NCBI RefSeq assembly: GCF_034092375.1
Contig: NZ_CP139302.1
Span: 1,674,001 to 1,738,000, forward strand
Source of the DNA: Prochlorococcus sp. MIT 1300
GTDB taxonomy: Bacteria; Cyanobacteriota; Cyanobacteriia; PCC-6307; Cyanobiaceae
Direction: 5' to 3'
Length of the DNA stretch: 64,000 nt
Positions 35,559-44,871 of the stretch are shown one piece after another. The position numbers were made by a program, and so were the translations under genes. Position 1 is the first letter of the stretch, and the number at the start of each line of letters is the position of its first letter. Under the pieces are notes generated by a model. The model saw only the letters and a program-made list of their open reading frames with translations, had not been told where the DNA came from and searched no databases.

Positions 35559-35969
35559 TCAGTTGTTTTTTGATCTATCTGGACGCAGAACGCTGGCTTC
35601 TTCAAGGTAGGGATGTTGAGGGTCTTGCTTAGAGGGAATCCACACATGCGCAAGTATGCGAATACAACGTGGAAGATCACCTTTGACCGCCATTTGTTGG
35701 CAATCAAGTAAGGCCACGTTATCCCATCCTTTTTGTCGACGGGCTATTGCAGCTGGGAAACATGCAGTGAGGTCTGATGTCGCTGAAAAGGTTATTGAAA
35801 CAATTTGTTCAGGCTTTAGAAGGTTCCTTTGAACCAACTCATTTACTAGTTCAGTTACAGAGCTTTCAATTTCCTTGAATGAGTTTTCTTTGCAAGTAGT
35901 GGCCCCCCTAAGAGCTCTCAGTTGAAGAGTGGTTTGTTGTGCCTCCATGATCAAGGACGGAATAACCAT
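35559..35969 (-). CDS. aroH: Chorismate mutase, AroH type
   Basis: 136 residues. AroH-class trimeric chorismate mutase, which makes prephenate for Phe and Tyr. Signatures LRALRGATTCKENS, TFSATSDLTACFPA and ARRQKGWDNVALLDCQQMAVKGDLPRCIRILAHV include the family Arg and Cys-Glu neighbourhood of the active site. The ATG at 35969 has AGGAA seven bases upstream and overlaps sppA by 19 bases; an internal ATG at 35948 would start just after the sppA stop. Confidence 0.93.
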   Translation of the reverse strand: MVIPSLIMEAQQTTLQLRALRGATTCKENSFKEIESSVTELVNELVQRNLLKPEQIVSITFSATSDLTACFPAAIARRQKGWDNVALLDCQQMAVKGDLPRCIRILAHVWIPSKQDPQHPYLEEASVLRPDRSKNN

Positions 35970-36763
35970 AAAGGGGTTCCTGAAGCAGTGAGTTCAATGC
36001 TCAATAGATCAAAGATTGTTGAGACAAGCTTGCCGCCTGGTAAAAAATTAAGCAGCTTTTTTTTCTTGCCTCCAAGTTCAACCGGACGAATATTTTCTTC
36101 CTCTAGGCCTGCAATTTTGGCTGCAAGCTGCTTTGCATACTCTTCATCCCCTAGTTCATCAATTAATCCAAACTCTTGCCCCTGTGCGCCACTGAAAACC
36201 CTGCCATCAGCAAATTCCTTTACTTGCTCTGTGCTCAAGTCGCGACCTTCAGCGACAGCATTTACGAACTGGTTGTAACTGCTATCAATTAATGATTGCA
36301 GCAATTGCCGCTCTTCATTTGTTAGTGCACGGTCAGGAGAAAGAATGTCTTTGAATACGCCACTTTTGATTGTTTCAAAACGAACCCCTACTTTTTCCAA
36401 TAATTTTGAGAGGTTGTTCCCACGGAGGATTACTCCAATTGAGCCTGTAATGGTTCCTGGATTTGCAACAATTTTTTCTGCGGCCACGCCTATGTAAACG
36501 CCACCTGAAGCTGAGATGTTTCCAAAGCTGGCCACAACATGGCAGCCCTTTTCTTTTAGCCTCACTATTGCCGAATGAATTTCCTGACTGTCACCAACAG
36601 TGCCACCAGGACTGTCAATTCGAAGCAAAAGCGCAGGAAACTCTCTTTCATCAACTTCCCGGAGAGATTTCAACACTGACTTCCTTGTAGACCCACTGAT
36701 TGGACCTTCAATGCATATGCGCGCCATTCTCTTGCGAGACTTACGAGGCCAAGGCCAGATCAT
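35951..36763 (-). CDS. sppA: Signal peptide peptidase SppA, short form
   Basis: 270 residues, the single-domain form. Ser-Lys peptidase motifs are present: LLLRIDSPGGTVGDSQEIHSAI (substrate groove), ASGGVYIGVAAEKIVANPGTITGSIGVI with the catalytic Ser and the Lys further on in the TIKSGVFKD region. It degrades leftover signal peptides in the membrane. No long N-terminal anchor is seen beyond MIWPWPRK. Its 3' end overlaps aroH, indicating coupled expression. Confidence 0.92.
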   Translation of the reverse strand: MIWPWPRKSRKRMARICIEGPISGSTRKSVLKSLREVDEREFPALLLRIDSPGGTVGDSQEIHSAIVRLKEKGCHVVASFGNISASGGVYIGVAAEKIVANPGTITGSIGVILRGNNLSKLLEKVGVRFETIKSGVFKDILSPDRALTNEERQLLQSLIDSSYNQFVNAVAEGRDLSTEQVKEFADGRVFSGAQGQEFGLIDELGDEEYAKQLAAKIAGLEEENIRPVELGGKKKKLLNFLPGGKLVSTIFDLLSIELTASGTPLWLFRP

Positions 36764-36816
36764 TTCAAGTTCCCAAACATGATTGAATCTTAAAAAGGAG
36801 CCTGCTTGCTGACCTC

Positions 36817-37767
36817 ATGTCTTCAATTCGGCACTGGTTCCTAATGGTGTTGCCATTCGCTTTATGGGGCACCGCTATGACGGCAATGGCTCCTCTTGTT
36901 CATTCAGGTGGACCGGTGTTGGTGGCATTTTTGCGACTAATTCCAGCCGGCGCAACCCTTTTGATAGCAGTTGGTTTGACTGGGAGGAGTTGGAAAATTG
37001 CCCCTATTGATTTGGGATGGTTTTCTCTTTTTACACTTGTTGATGCAACTATTTTTCAAACGTGTTTAGCTAAAGGGCTTTCAGAAACCGGTGCCGGTTT
37101 GGGTTCTGTTCTTATTGATTCTCAACCTCTAATGGTGGCACTCCTTGCAAGAAGCCTGTTTGGTGAAGCTATAAACCCGATTGGTTGGGTTGGCTTAATG
37201 CTTGGTTTGGTAGGGATAGTTTTTCTAGGTTCTCCACCAGATTTACTTAGTCATTGGTGGCTAATGGGCAAAGAGGTCTCGGTTGGCAGTTTTTGGGACA
37301 GTGGAGAGGGATGGATGCTTCTTGCTGCCATCTCAATGGCTTTTGGGACTGTTCTTAGCCGTTATGCTTGCCAAAAAAGTGATCCAATAGCAGTCACTGG
37401 ATGGCATATGTTGATAGGGGGGGGGCCTTTACTCGCTTGGCATTTTGTTGATCAAAGTTGGCCTTTGATCCCTCAGTGGTCTGGCTTCGATTGGATATCA
37501 ATGGCATATGCAAGCTTTTTAGGGAGTGCAGTTGCATATGGTTTGTTCTTTTGGTTTGCAAATAATGAAGAGTTAACTGGTTTTACTACGCTGGCTTTTC
37601 TTACTCCTGTGTTTGCTTTGGCTACTGGAGGATTATGGCTTGATGAAAGACTATTGCCTTTGCAGTGGATAGGAGTTGTTTTTGTCCTTTTCTCAGTTTT
37701 ATTGGTCAGTCAACGCCGTCGTATTTGGGAACCTCATGAATTTGAACCAAAACTGATTAAAAAATGA
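36817..37767 (+). CDS. EamA/DMT-family transporter
   Basis: 316 residues with about ten membrane helices in two EamA repeats (first near 5-125, second near 165-300; for example FALWGTAMTAMAPLV and SAVAYGLFFWFANNEELTGF). Family members export amino acids or other metabolites; the substrate cannot be read from sequence. It heads a + strand group and is followed 12 bases later by a glycosyltransferase gene. It is divergent from sppA. Confidence 0.88.
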   Translation: MSSIRHWFLMVLPFALWGTAMTAMAPLVHSGGPVLVAFLRLIPAGATLLIAVGLTGRSWKIAPIDLGWFSLFTLVDATIFQTCLAKGLSETGAGLGSVLIDSQPLMVALLARSLFGEAINPIGWVGLMLGLVGIVFLGSPPDLLSHWWLMGKEVSVGSFWDSGEGWMLLAAISMAFGTVLSRYACQKSDPIAVTGWHMLIGGGPLLAWHFVDQSWPLIPQWSGFDWISMAYASFLGSAVAYGLFFWFANNEELTGFTTLAFLTPVFALATGGLWLDERLLPLQWIGVVFVLFSVLLVSQRRRIWEPHEFEPKLIKK

Positions 37768-37779
37768 ACTGGCTTTAAA

Positions 37780-38889
37780 ATGCAAGGAGCAATGAAATTG
37801 GTCGTAGTAAGTACTCCAATAGGTTATTTGGGAAGTGGTCGTGGAGGAGGTGTTGAATTAACTCTTTGTTCGTTAATTCAGGGCCTTGTAAATCTAGGAC
37901 ATCAATTGACTCTAGTTGCGCCTAATGGTTCAGTTTTGCCCCCAAAATGCTCTAGCGTTGATCTTCATTGTGTGCCCGGAATAGACCAGCCAAGCTGGCA
38001 ACATTGTGACAGTGAGTCTCCAGTAATAATCCCTTATCAGGCAGTTTTGCCAAGGCTTTGGGAAGAAGCTTTATTAGTGGGAAATTCAGCAGATGCAGTT
38101 ATAAATATGAGTTACGATTGGTTGCCGATTTGGCTTACTCCCAGAGTGGAATCTAACTTGTTTCACTTGATAAGTATGGGAGCTGTCTCTTCGGTGATGA
38201 AATCTTTGATTCAAGAAGTGGCTAAGGATAACCACAACAGATTTGCTTTTCATACTCATATACAGGCCTCTGACTTTGAACTATTTAAAGAGCCTATTGT
38301 GATAGGAAATGGTTTTAAGCTTGAAAACTATAATTTTCAAAAAAATAACAATGGCCCTCTTGGTTGGGTTGGGAGGGTTGCTCCTGAAAAAGGATTAGAG
38401 GATGCAGCTGCAGTTGCTGCATCACTTAATGATCATTTATTGGTATGGGGATTAATAGAGGACTCTGACTATGCAGATTTTGTTGAGTCATCCTTTCCCC
38501 CAGGGACAATTGAATGGCGAGGTTTCGTGCCAACTTCAGAGTTGCAAAAACAACTTGGAACTTGTCGTGCAATGTTGAACACGCCCAAGTGGAATGAAGC
38601 GTATGGAAATGTTGTTGCTGAAGCCATGGCCTGCGGGGTGCCTGTTGTTGCCTATAACAGAGGCGGGCCAGGAGAATTAATTGAGTCAGGAGTTACTGGT
38701 TGGTTAGTTCCGCCGGATGACATTGAAGCTCTTACTTGTGCAACAACCCGTGTAAGAGAACTGGATCGGAGGAATTGTCGGGAATGGGCAAAAAGGGTTG
38801 CTTCTCAAGAGGGATTCGCAAAAAGGATTGTTGATTGGATTCAATTAGGAATTGATAATGATGATGGGGACCTCGCTTCAAGTCCCTGA
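37780..38889 (+). CDS. Glycosyltransferase family 4 protein
   Basis: 369 residues. GT-B fold: the N-terminal domain has YLGSGRGGGVELTLCSLIQGL (acceptor domain Gly loop) and the C-terminal domain has LGWVGRVAPEKGLEDAA and the sugar-nucleotide motif KWNEAYGNVVAEAMACGVPVVAYNRGGPGELI, an EX7E pattern. It probably transfers a sugar to a lipid or surface polysaccharide. The ATG at 37792 (MKLVVVS) is an equally good start. It precedes a GT39-type gene by eight bases. Confidence 0.9.
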   Translation: MQGAMKLVVVSTPIGYLGSGRGGGVELTLCSLIQGLVNLGHQLTLVAPNGSVLPPKCSSVDLHCVPGIDQPSWQHCDSESPVIIPYQAVLPRLWEEALLVGNSADAVINMSYDWLPIWLTPRVESNLFHLISMGAVSSVMKSLIQEVAKDNHNRFAFHTHIQASDFELFKEPIVIGNGFKLENYNFQKNNNGPLGWVGRVAPEKGLEDAAAVAASLNDHLLVWGLIEDSDYADFVESSFPPGTIEWRGFVPTSELQKQLGTCRAMLNTPKWNEAYGNVVAEAMACGVPVVAYNRGGPGELIESGVTGWLVPPDDIEALTCATTRVRELDRRNCREWAKRVASQEGFAKRIVDWIQLGIDNDDGDLASSP

Positions 38890-38897
38890 AGGGTTTT

Positions 38898-40739
38898 ATG
38901 CGCGATTCGGGACTAGATAGTTGCTTGTCACATCGTCAGCATCGCAATGGCCTTTTGCTGATTTTGGCTGTCGGAGCTGCCATATGTGTTTGGGACCTTG
39001 GCTCTACTGGATTGGTAGATGAAACGCCGCCTCTTTTCGCTGCCGCAGGCAGAGCTATGCGGGATACGGGGGATTGGCTTACTCCAAGAGTGAATGGTTT
39101 GCCTCGTTATGACAAACCTCCTTTGCTTTATTGGTTAATGGCTTTGTTTTATTCATTGCCTGGTCATTCTTTTTGGGATCCATTAGGGACTTGGGCTGCG
39201 CGTTTGCCTTCAGCTCTGTCATCCGTTCTGATGATGCTGGTTATGGCAGACACCTTGATGCGATGGCCACAGAACCATGACCCGTATCCCCGCAGAACAG
39301 CTATAGGGACAGCTCTCGCATTTGCGTTATCTCCAATTGTCTTGGTATGGACTCGGATCGCAGTAAGTGATGCACTTTTGTGTTGCACATTTGGGCTGAG
39401 TATGATTTTTCATTGGAGATGTTATGTAAATCCAAGCACTAATCAATGGTGGTTAGGATGGTTTTTCTTAGGATTAGCAGTTCTTACTAAAGGACCTGTT
39501 GCAATAGCTCTTGCAGCTATATCTTTAATTGCTTTTTCATTGCTACATGGTGACTCTGCCTCTTTTTGGAGGTGTATTAAGCCAAGGTTGGGTATATTCA
39601 TCACTTGCTTAATAAGTTTGCCTTGGTATCTGCTAGAGCTGATTTTTGAAGGCAAACCTTTTTGGGATAGCTTTTTTGGTTACCATAACTTTCAGCGATT
39701 TGCATCTGTAGTTAATAGTCATTCTCAGCCTTGGTGGTTTTTCTTTCTCATGTTAATTGTTGCCTCTTTGCCATTCACGCCCTTTTTAATTCTTGGATTG
39801 ATTAGGTCATTTGAGGACTTGATGAGTAATTTTTTTGTGGGCTATGCTCCTAGCCCCAAAAATTCAATGCCATTATTTGCGACTTGTTGGCTATTAACAA
39901 TTCTTCTGTTTTTCACATTGGCTGCCACAAAATTACCAAGCTATTGGCTCCCCGCAACGCCAGCTGCAGCTTTTTTAATAGGACCTTCTGCTAGTTATTC
40001 TATTAGAAAAGATTTTCTGAAGCCTACCGCTTCTTTGTTGATGATTTTAATTCTATTTTTTGTGGCTTTGGTTTTGTGGGGGTCCCAAATTTGGATTTGG
40101 AATATTCATGATCCTGAGATGCCTACTTTGGTAAATGATTTATATGTAAGTGGACTTATAAATAGAGCAGCATTTTTCTTTGCGATTGCTGGATTAATTG
40201 GGTTTGTATACGTCTTATTTTTTAGGCCTTTATTGTTACTGGCTGTGCAGGTTCCATTAATCTTCTTTCAGTTGTTTTCTTTCTTGCCTTTATGGAGACT
40301 TGGCGATGACCTTAGACAGTTGCCTTTAAGACAGGTCTCCGAGTTGATTATTAATTTTAAAACAAAAAGTGAGCCTGTTTTAATGGTTGGTGCAATGAAG
40401 CCATCACTTCATTTTTATTCCAGACAAATTATCATTCAGGAAGGTCGTACAAAGGAAGCCTTAGTTAATCTTGAAGATCGACTTAGAAACGAAACCCGTC
40501 AAGGGTTTGAAGAAGGTTACCCTAAGGGCTTTAAAGGATTAAAAACAGCTATTGTGGTTATTGACCAGCAGACTATAAAGAGAAATCATTGGGCTCGTAT
40601 AAGCTTTGACCTTTTAGGAAAGCGTGGGATATATTTCGTTGGAAGAATTAATTTAAAGGATTTAGAAAATCAGGCAAATAGGCTTAAAAAACAAAATATC
40701 GTGCCTAATTGGGATAATCCAAGGCCGGAAAGATTCTAA
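38898..40739 (+). CDS. ArnT-like GT39/PMT glycosyltransferase
   Basis: 613 residues with about 12 membrane helices. The first extracytoplasmic loop has LVDETPPLFAAAGRAMRDTGDW and RYDKPPLLYWLM, the DE and DKPPL motifs of ArnT/PMT enzymes that use polyprenyl-phosphate sugars. The C-terminal 130 residues form a soluble domain. The target could be lipid A or another envelope glycan; that is inference, though lpxB is in the same window. It shares a transcript with the GT4 gene. Confidence 0.88.
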   Translation: MRDSGLDSCLSHRQHRNGLLLILAVGAAICVWDLGSTGLVDETPPLFAAAGRAMRDTGDWLTPRVNGLPRYDKPPLLYWLMALFYSLPGHSFWDPLGTWAARLPSALSSVLMMLVMADTLMRWPQNHDPYPRRTAIGTALAFALSPIVLVWTRIAVSDALLCCTFGLSMIFHWRCYVNPSTNQWWLGWFFLGLAVLTKGPVAIALAAISLIAFSLLHGDSASFWRCIKPRLGIFITCLISLPWYLLELIFEGKPFWDSFFGYHNFQRFASVVNSHSQPWWFFFLMLIVASLPFTPFLILGLIRSFEDLMSNFFVGYAPSPKNSMPLFATCWLLTILLFFTLAATKLPSYWLPATPAAAFLIGPSASYSIRKDFLKPTASLLMILILFFVALVLWGSQIWIWNIHDPEMPTLVNDLYVSGLINRAAFFFAIAGLIGFVYVLFFRPLLLLAVQVPLIFFQLFSFLPLWRLGDDLRQLPLRQVSELIINFKTKSEPVLMVGAMKPSLHFYSRQIIIQEGRTKEALVNLEDRLRNETRQGFEEGYPKGFKGLKTAIVVIDQQTIKRNHWARISFDLLGKRGIYFVGRINLKDLENQANRLKKQNIVPNWDNPRPERF

Positions 40740-40754
40740 AAAATATTAATATTT

Positions 40755-41285
40755 TTATTCGCTAATGTTTGGAGCAAAGTCTTTTCTCCTGCACAATCCA
40801 CATTTGCCCCAAAGAGCCATTTCTCCTGTTGGAGCAGGACTCCCGCAGGAATTGCAATCAGACATACCATGGATATCTATCCTGCTTGGGTGGCGAGCCC
40901 AAATATTTAGTTCACTTTCAGAAGGCTTTATTTTGTTTGGGTAGTATTGCTGAATTCTTAAGTCTTTGATTGGGTGGCCTGCAGCCTTAATCGCTGCAAT
41001 CAATTGTGGTTTGTTGTATTGAAGTGCTTGTCGCCATTGAGGGTGATTGGCTCCGATGACAAGAATTCGGTTTTTAAAGCTTATTGGTTGGCAATGCTCA
41101 GCTAATTGTGATCCAGCTATGTCTGCCCATTCATGCAAAATTCCGCCAATACTCTTTTTCTTTTTCCATTCAAGCCTCAGAGAAGTTAGGCAATCTGACA
41201 CCTTTGAGATTGGAAGGCCTGACTCTGACTCAAAGGAATCTCCTTCTCTATAGGGGTTATGTAGATTTTCCGATGCTAAAGCCAT
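40755..41285 (-). CDS. dciA: DUF721/DciA-like protein with C-terminal zinc ribbon
   Basis: 176 residues. The DUF721 core spans about 30-115 (GGILHEWADIAGSQLAEHCQP, then RILVIGANHPQWRQALQYNK). DciA loads the replicative helicase DnaB in bacteria lacking DnaC. The C-terminus has cysteines at about 144, 147, 162 and 165 (CNSC, then CGLCRRK), a CX2CX14CX2C zinc ribbon. Convergent with the GT39 gene; the 15-base gap holds an AT palindrome. Confidence 0.75.
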   Translation of the reverse strand: MALASENLHNPYREGDSFESESGLPISKVSDCLTSLRLEWKKKKSIGGILHEWADIAGSQLAEHCQPISFKNRILVIGANHPQWRQALQYNKPQLIAAIKAAGHPIKDLRIQQYYPNKIKPSESELNIWARHPSRIDIHGMSDCNSCGSPAPTGEMALWGKCGLCRRKDFAPNISE

Positions 41286-41352
41286 CTCATCATATTAATT
41301 GGAGGATTGGAGCAAAGTCGCTACTCTCAATAGGGTCTGATTCAATGCCTCA

Positions 41353-42150
41353 ATGGGCTTTTTTGACCGGCTTAGTCGCTTATTGCGCGCCAACCTCAAC
41401 GATCTTGTAAGTAAGGCTGAGGATCCTGTAAAGATCCTTGACCAGTCGGTTGCTGATATGCAATCTGATTTAGTCAAATTGAGGCAAGCGGTGGCTATGG
41501 CCATCGCTAGTCAAAAGAGACTTGCTAATCAAGCTTCGCAGGCAGAAACTCAAGTTGCGGTTTGGTATGAAAGAGCAGAGCTAGCTTTGAAGAAGAGTCA
41601 GGAAGATTTGGCGAGAGAAGCTTTGACTCGAAGAAAGAGTTTTCAAGAAACTGCTATTTCTCTGAAAAAACAACTTGATGGACAAGATGGTCAAGTTGAA
41701 ACGCTGAAAAGGAGCCTTGTTGCACTTGAAGGGAAGATTGCTGAGGCGAAAACGAAAAAGGACATGCTTAAGGCTAGGGCTCAAGCAGCTCAAGCCCAGC
41801 AACAACTCCAGAGTGCTGTAGGTGGTTTGGGCACTAATTCTGCTATGGCTGCTTTTGAACGGATGGAGGATAAAGTGCAAGCCTTGGAGGCGACAAGTCA
41901 GGCAGCTGCAGAACTTGCTGGTGCTGATTTGGAGAGTCAGTTTGCAGCCTTAGAAGGAGGAAAGGATGATGTTGATGATGAATTGGCTGCTTTAAGAAAG
42001 AGTCTGAAAGCAGGATCTGAGGCGGTGGCTTTGCCTTCTTCAGCTAGTGAATCTAAAATCTCAAATAATCAAGAAGTTGTTGAGCAAGTTAAAGTTGAGG
42101 AAGTTGATGCTGATTTAGAAGAGTTAAAAAGGTCAATCGATAGTCTTTAA
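41353..42150 (+). CDS. vipp1: Vipp1/IM30 (PspA-family ESCRT-III-like protein)
   Basis: 265 residues. It begins MGFFDRLSRLLRANLNDLVSKAEDP, the amphipathic membrane-binding helix, followed by a long coiled coil. The extra C-terminal segment ending DADLEELKRSIDSL is the Vipp1-type tail absent from PspA. It forms rings and rods that remodel and maintain thylakoids. Divergent from the DciA-like gene with a 67-base gap. Confidence 0.95.
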   Translation: MGFFDRLSRLLRANLNDLVSKAEDPVKILDQSVADMQSDLVKLRQAVAMAIASQKRLANQASQAETQVAVWYERAELALKKSQEDLAREALTRRKSFQETAISLKKQLDGQDGQVETLKRSLVALEGKIAEAKTKKDMLKARAQAAQAQQQLQSAVGGLGTNSAMAAFERMEDKVQALEATSQAAAELAGADLESQFAALEGGKDDVDDELAALRKSLKAGSEAVALPSSASESKISNNQEVVEQVKVEEVDADLEELKRSIDSL

Positions 42151-42216
42151 GAATTGGATTGATGTTCTTTATTTAGAAAAGTCGTTCTAGTAATTTAATT
42201 TCTTGAGAATCTTTAG

Positions 42217-43413
42217 ATGATTAGATCTAATCGCCTTTCTTTGTTGGGAACTGGAGTTTTTGCTCGTAATGATCGACGAAAGAATGCTTATAGATCTTTT
42301 AGTGAAAAATCTGGAGCATTACCTTTGCTTGATTTGTCATTAGGGTCTTCGGATCTTGAACCTCCTAAGAAGGTGGTTCAATGTATTCAAAATGCAATGT
42401 TCGATTCTGCCAGTTTCGCCTATTGCTTGCACTCTGGCACTAGACCTTTTAGAGAAGCAGTTGCCTGTTGGGCTAAAAAGCGTTTCGACGTAAGAGTTGA
42501 TCCTGATCGGGAGGTTTTGCTGTTAGTTGGTTCTCAGGAGGGGACGGCACATTTCCCTATGTCAGTTTTAAATCCAGGAGACCGAGGGTTAATCCTGGAC
42601 CCCTCATATCCTTCTCATAGGGCAGGTTTGCTTTTAGCTGATGCGTTTATTCAGAGACTTTCTCTTCGAGCAGAAGATAATTGGAGGCCCAGCTTTCACA
42701 CTTTAAGTAATGCTCAATTGGAACAGTTGAGCATTATGGTTTTTGGTTTTCCTCATAACCCTATAGCTCAAGTTGGAAAGCAAAGTTGGTTGGACGAAGC
42801 TATGGCAATAGGTGTTAGGAATGATGTAATTGTTGCTCATGACAATCCTTATGTAGATCTTGCCTTAGAAGGCGAGGCTCCTGCTTTATTGCGAACTGAA
42901 GGCTGGCGAGAATTGGGGATAGAATTTTTTTCTTTTTCAAAGGCTTGGTGCATGGGGGGGCTGCGCATTGCTTTTGCTATAGGGGGCGAGCCGTTGATTA
43001 GTGCGCTGAGAGACTTAAAGGGCGCAATTGATTTCAATCAATCAGTTGCACTTCAAGCTGGAGCAGTATCTGCAATTTCAGAGGCTGAGGATTGGCCTAA
43101 CTACGTTCGAGCTATTTATAGAAAGAGGAGAGATAAGACTCTCGGAGCTTTGCAAACTCTTGGCTGGGATGTACCTACACCAACAATGTCGCTGTATCTC
43201 TGGATGCCTCTCCCTCTTTGGGCTAAGCAAAAGGGAATAGATGATGAGACATTGGCTTTTGAAGTTCTTCAAAACACTGGTGTAGCTTTGACACCAGGCT
43301 CTGGATTTGGACCTGGAGGGAAAGAATGGCTTCGGCTTGCTTTGGTTCGCCCTGTTGATGAGCTAGAGGCAGCGATAAGTCGTATGAAGCTTTGGTGGCA
43401 TGAGCAAAGTTAA
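42217..43413 (+). CDS. Class I/II PLP-dependent aminotransferase
   Basis: 398 residues. The PLP lysine is in FFSFSKAWCMGGLRIAF (near 240). Other fold I landmarks are LGSSDLEPPKKV near the N-terminus, GSQEGTAHFPMSVLNPGDRGL, FGFPHNPIAQVG (the Asn) and the C-terminal Arg in EWLRLALVRP. It resembles the LL-diaminopimelate or alanine aminotransferase-like group; the exact substrate is uncertain. It overlaps birA by 14 bases. Confidence 0.88.
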   Translation: MIRSNRLSLLGTGVFARNDRRKNAYRSFSEKSGALPLLDLSLGSSDLEPPKKVVQCIQNAMFDSASFAYCLHSGTRPFREAVACWAKKRFDVRVDPDREVLLLVGSQEGTAHFPMSVLNPGDRGLILDPSYPSHRAGLLLADAFIQRLSLRAEDNWRPSFHTLSNAQLEQLSIMVFGFPHNPIAQVGKQSWLDEAMAIGVRNDVIVAHDNPYVDLALEGEAPALLRTEGWRELGIEFFSFSKAWCMGGLRIAFAIGGEPLISALRDLKGAIDFNQSVALQAGAVSAISEAEDWPNYVRAIYRKRRDKTLGALQTLGWDVPTPTMSLYLWMPLPLWAKQKGIDDETLAFEVLQNTGVALTPGSGFGPGGKEWLRLALVRPVDELEAAISRMKLWWHEQS

Positions 43414-44167
43414 TACATGGAAAGGAGCTGCTTCTGTGGCGAAATCTTTGCGAAATAATCCTTTGGCTAAAAATTATTGGCGACTTCGGTGGTACCCAGT
43501 CTGTGCGAGTACAGAAGTGTCATTATCAAATTGGTTAAATGAAGAACAATCTGCTTTTAAAGAGCAACAGCGAATAGCTATATTTGCTGCTCGTCAGAAC
43601 CATGGTCGAGGTCAGTTAGGTAGGGCTTGGCAATCACCTTTTGGAGGGGTTTGGTTGAGTGCTGCTATGCCTTGGCCTGACCTTGATAATTCAAGTGGAT
43701 TACTTGGCTTTGCAGTGGCGGTTGCCTTATGTGAAAGGCTGGAAAGAAAAGGTATAAATGTTAAAATAAAGTGGCCAAATGACTTGATGGTTGGAAATAA
43801 AAAGTTGGCAGGATTTTTGCCAAGGCTCATAAGTCGTGGAACTAAAATACGATTTGCTCGAATAGGACTTGGTCTAAATGTATGCAATCAAGTCCCTAAA
43901 GAAGGAATAAGTTTAGGTGAATTAATTAAAACTACTTATTGCCATATTGACTATTGGGCTTCGGAGTCACTTATAGCCCTTGATCATGCAATAGAACTTG
44001 CGAGTACGCCAGGTTGGGTGTGTTCTGAAACTCATAGAAGACTTTGGGCTAAATTTGTTGTTGATCCAAAGTCTGGCAAGTGTTGGGATATTGAAGGATT
44101 AAATTTTGACGGGAGTTTACGAATTCAAAGAAATGGTAAGGAGGTTAATTGGAGTAGATGGAATTAA
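43400..44167 (+). CDS. birA: Biotin--[acetyl-CoA carboxylase] ligase
   Basis: 255 residues, monofunctional. The family motif GRGQLGRAWQSPFGGVWLS is near 70-88, and the ATP/biotin site KIKWPNDLMVGNKKLAGFLP is near 126-145. It attaches biotin to the carboxyl carrier protein of acetyl-CoA carboxylase. There is no N-terminal DNA-binding domain, so it is not a repressor. Its stop overlaps the stop region of the convergent ABC ATPase gene by four bases. Confidence 0.93.
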   Translation: MSKVNTWKGAASVAKSLRNNPLAKNYWRLRWYPVCASTEVSLSNWLNEEQSAFKEQQRIAIFAARQNHGRGQLGRAWQSPFGGVWLSAAMPWPDLDNSSGLLGFAVAVALCERLERKGINVKIKWPNDLMVGNKKLAGFLPRLISRGTKIRFARIGLGLNVCNQVPKEGISLGELIKTTYCHIDYWASESLIALDHAIELASTPGWVCSETHRRLWAKFVVDPKSGKCWDIEGLNFDGSLRIQRNGKEVNWSRWN

Positions 44168-44871
44168 TTCTCTTGTGATAAGTGCATAATTTTTCCATCC
44201 TTAAAGTGAACAGTTCGCTTGGCTCTTGAGGCAACTTCATCCTCATGAGTAACCAGTACAAGCGTTATTCCTTGACTATGAAGCTCGTCAAACAGATTTA
44301 GTACACCTTCTGTTGTGCTCGAGTCTAAGGCCCCTGTTGGTTCATCTGCTAACAATAAAGCTGGTGTGTTGATAATTGCTCTTGCAATGGCAACCCTTTG
44401 TTGCTGGCCTCCAGATAGCTGGTTCGGCCGGTTATTAATTCTTTCACTTAAACCCACTCTAGTTAATGCTTCTTCAGCCCTGGTTTTGCGCTCTTTGTTG
44501 GGGATGCCTGCATAAATCATGGGAAGCATTACATTCTCCAATGCAGTTGCCTCAGGTAGTAAATGGAATTGTTGAAATACAAAGCCCAGCTCCTGATTGC
44601 GAAGGTCCGCTAGTTGGTCATCAGAAAGATCTTCAACAGCAACATTATTAAGCAAGTAGCTACCCTTAGAAGGACGATCAAGACAGCCAAGAATATTCAT
44701 TGCAGTACTTTTGCCGGAGCCGCTGGCTCCCATAACTGCAAGATAATCACCTTTGTTAACTACCAAGTTGAGTTGATCTAGGGCTTTTATTTGTAATGAA
44801 CCATCCCCATAAAACTTACTTACATTAGTAAGGCTTGCTACAGGCTTGTATGTGGTTTGTGTATTAAACAA
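44164..44871 (-). CDS. ABC transporter ATPase, LolD/MacB type, orphan
   Basis: 235 residues. Walker [10 protein letters not shown] (near 48), signature [15 protein letters not shown] (near 148) and Walker [14 protein letters not shown] are intact. The subfamily resembles LolD/MacB/DevA ATPases that act in release of lipoproteins or export. No permease is adjacent. Its start overlaps the ndhB stop by eight bases, so it is probably read from the ndhB transcript. Confidence 0.9.
   Translation of the reverse strand: MFNTQTTYKPVASLTNVSKFYGDGSLQIKALDQLNLVVNKGDYLAVMGASGSGKSTAMNILGCLDRPSKGSYLLNNVAVEDLSDDQLADLRNQELGFVFQQFHLLPEATALENVMLPMIYAGIPNKERKTRAEEALTRVGLSERINNRPNQLSGGQQQRVAIARAIINTPALLLADEPTGALDSSTTEGVLNLFDELHSQGITLVLVTHEDEVASRAKRTVHFKDGKIMHLSQEN

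Noticed and set aside
40740-40758. AAAAATATT/AATATTTTT palindrome between the GT39 and DciA-like genes as a terminator
   Set aside because: It is entirely A/T with almost no stem stability, so I did not list it as a terminator.
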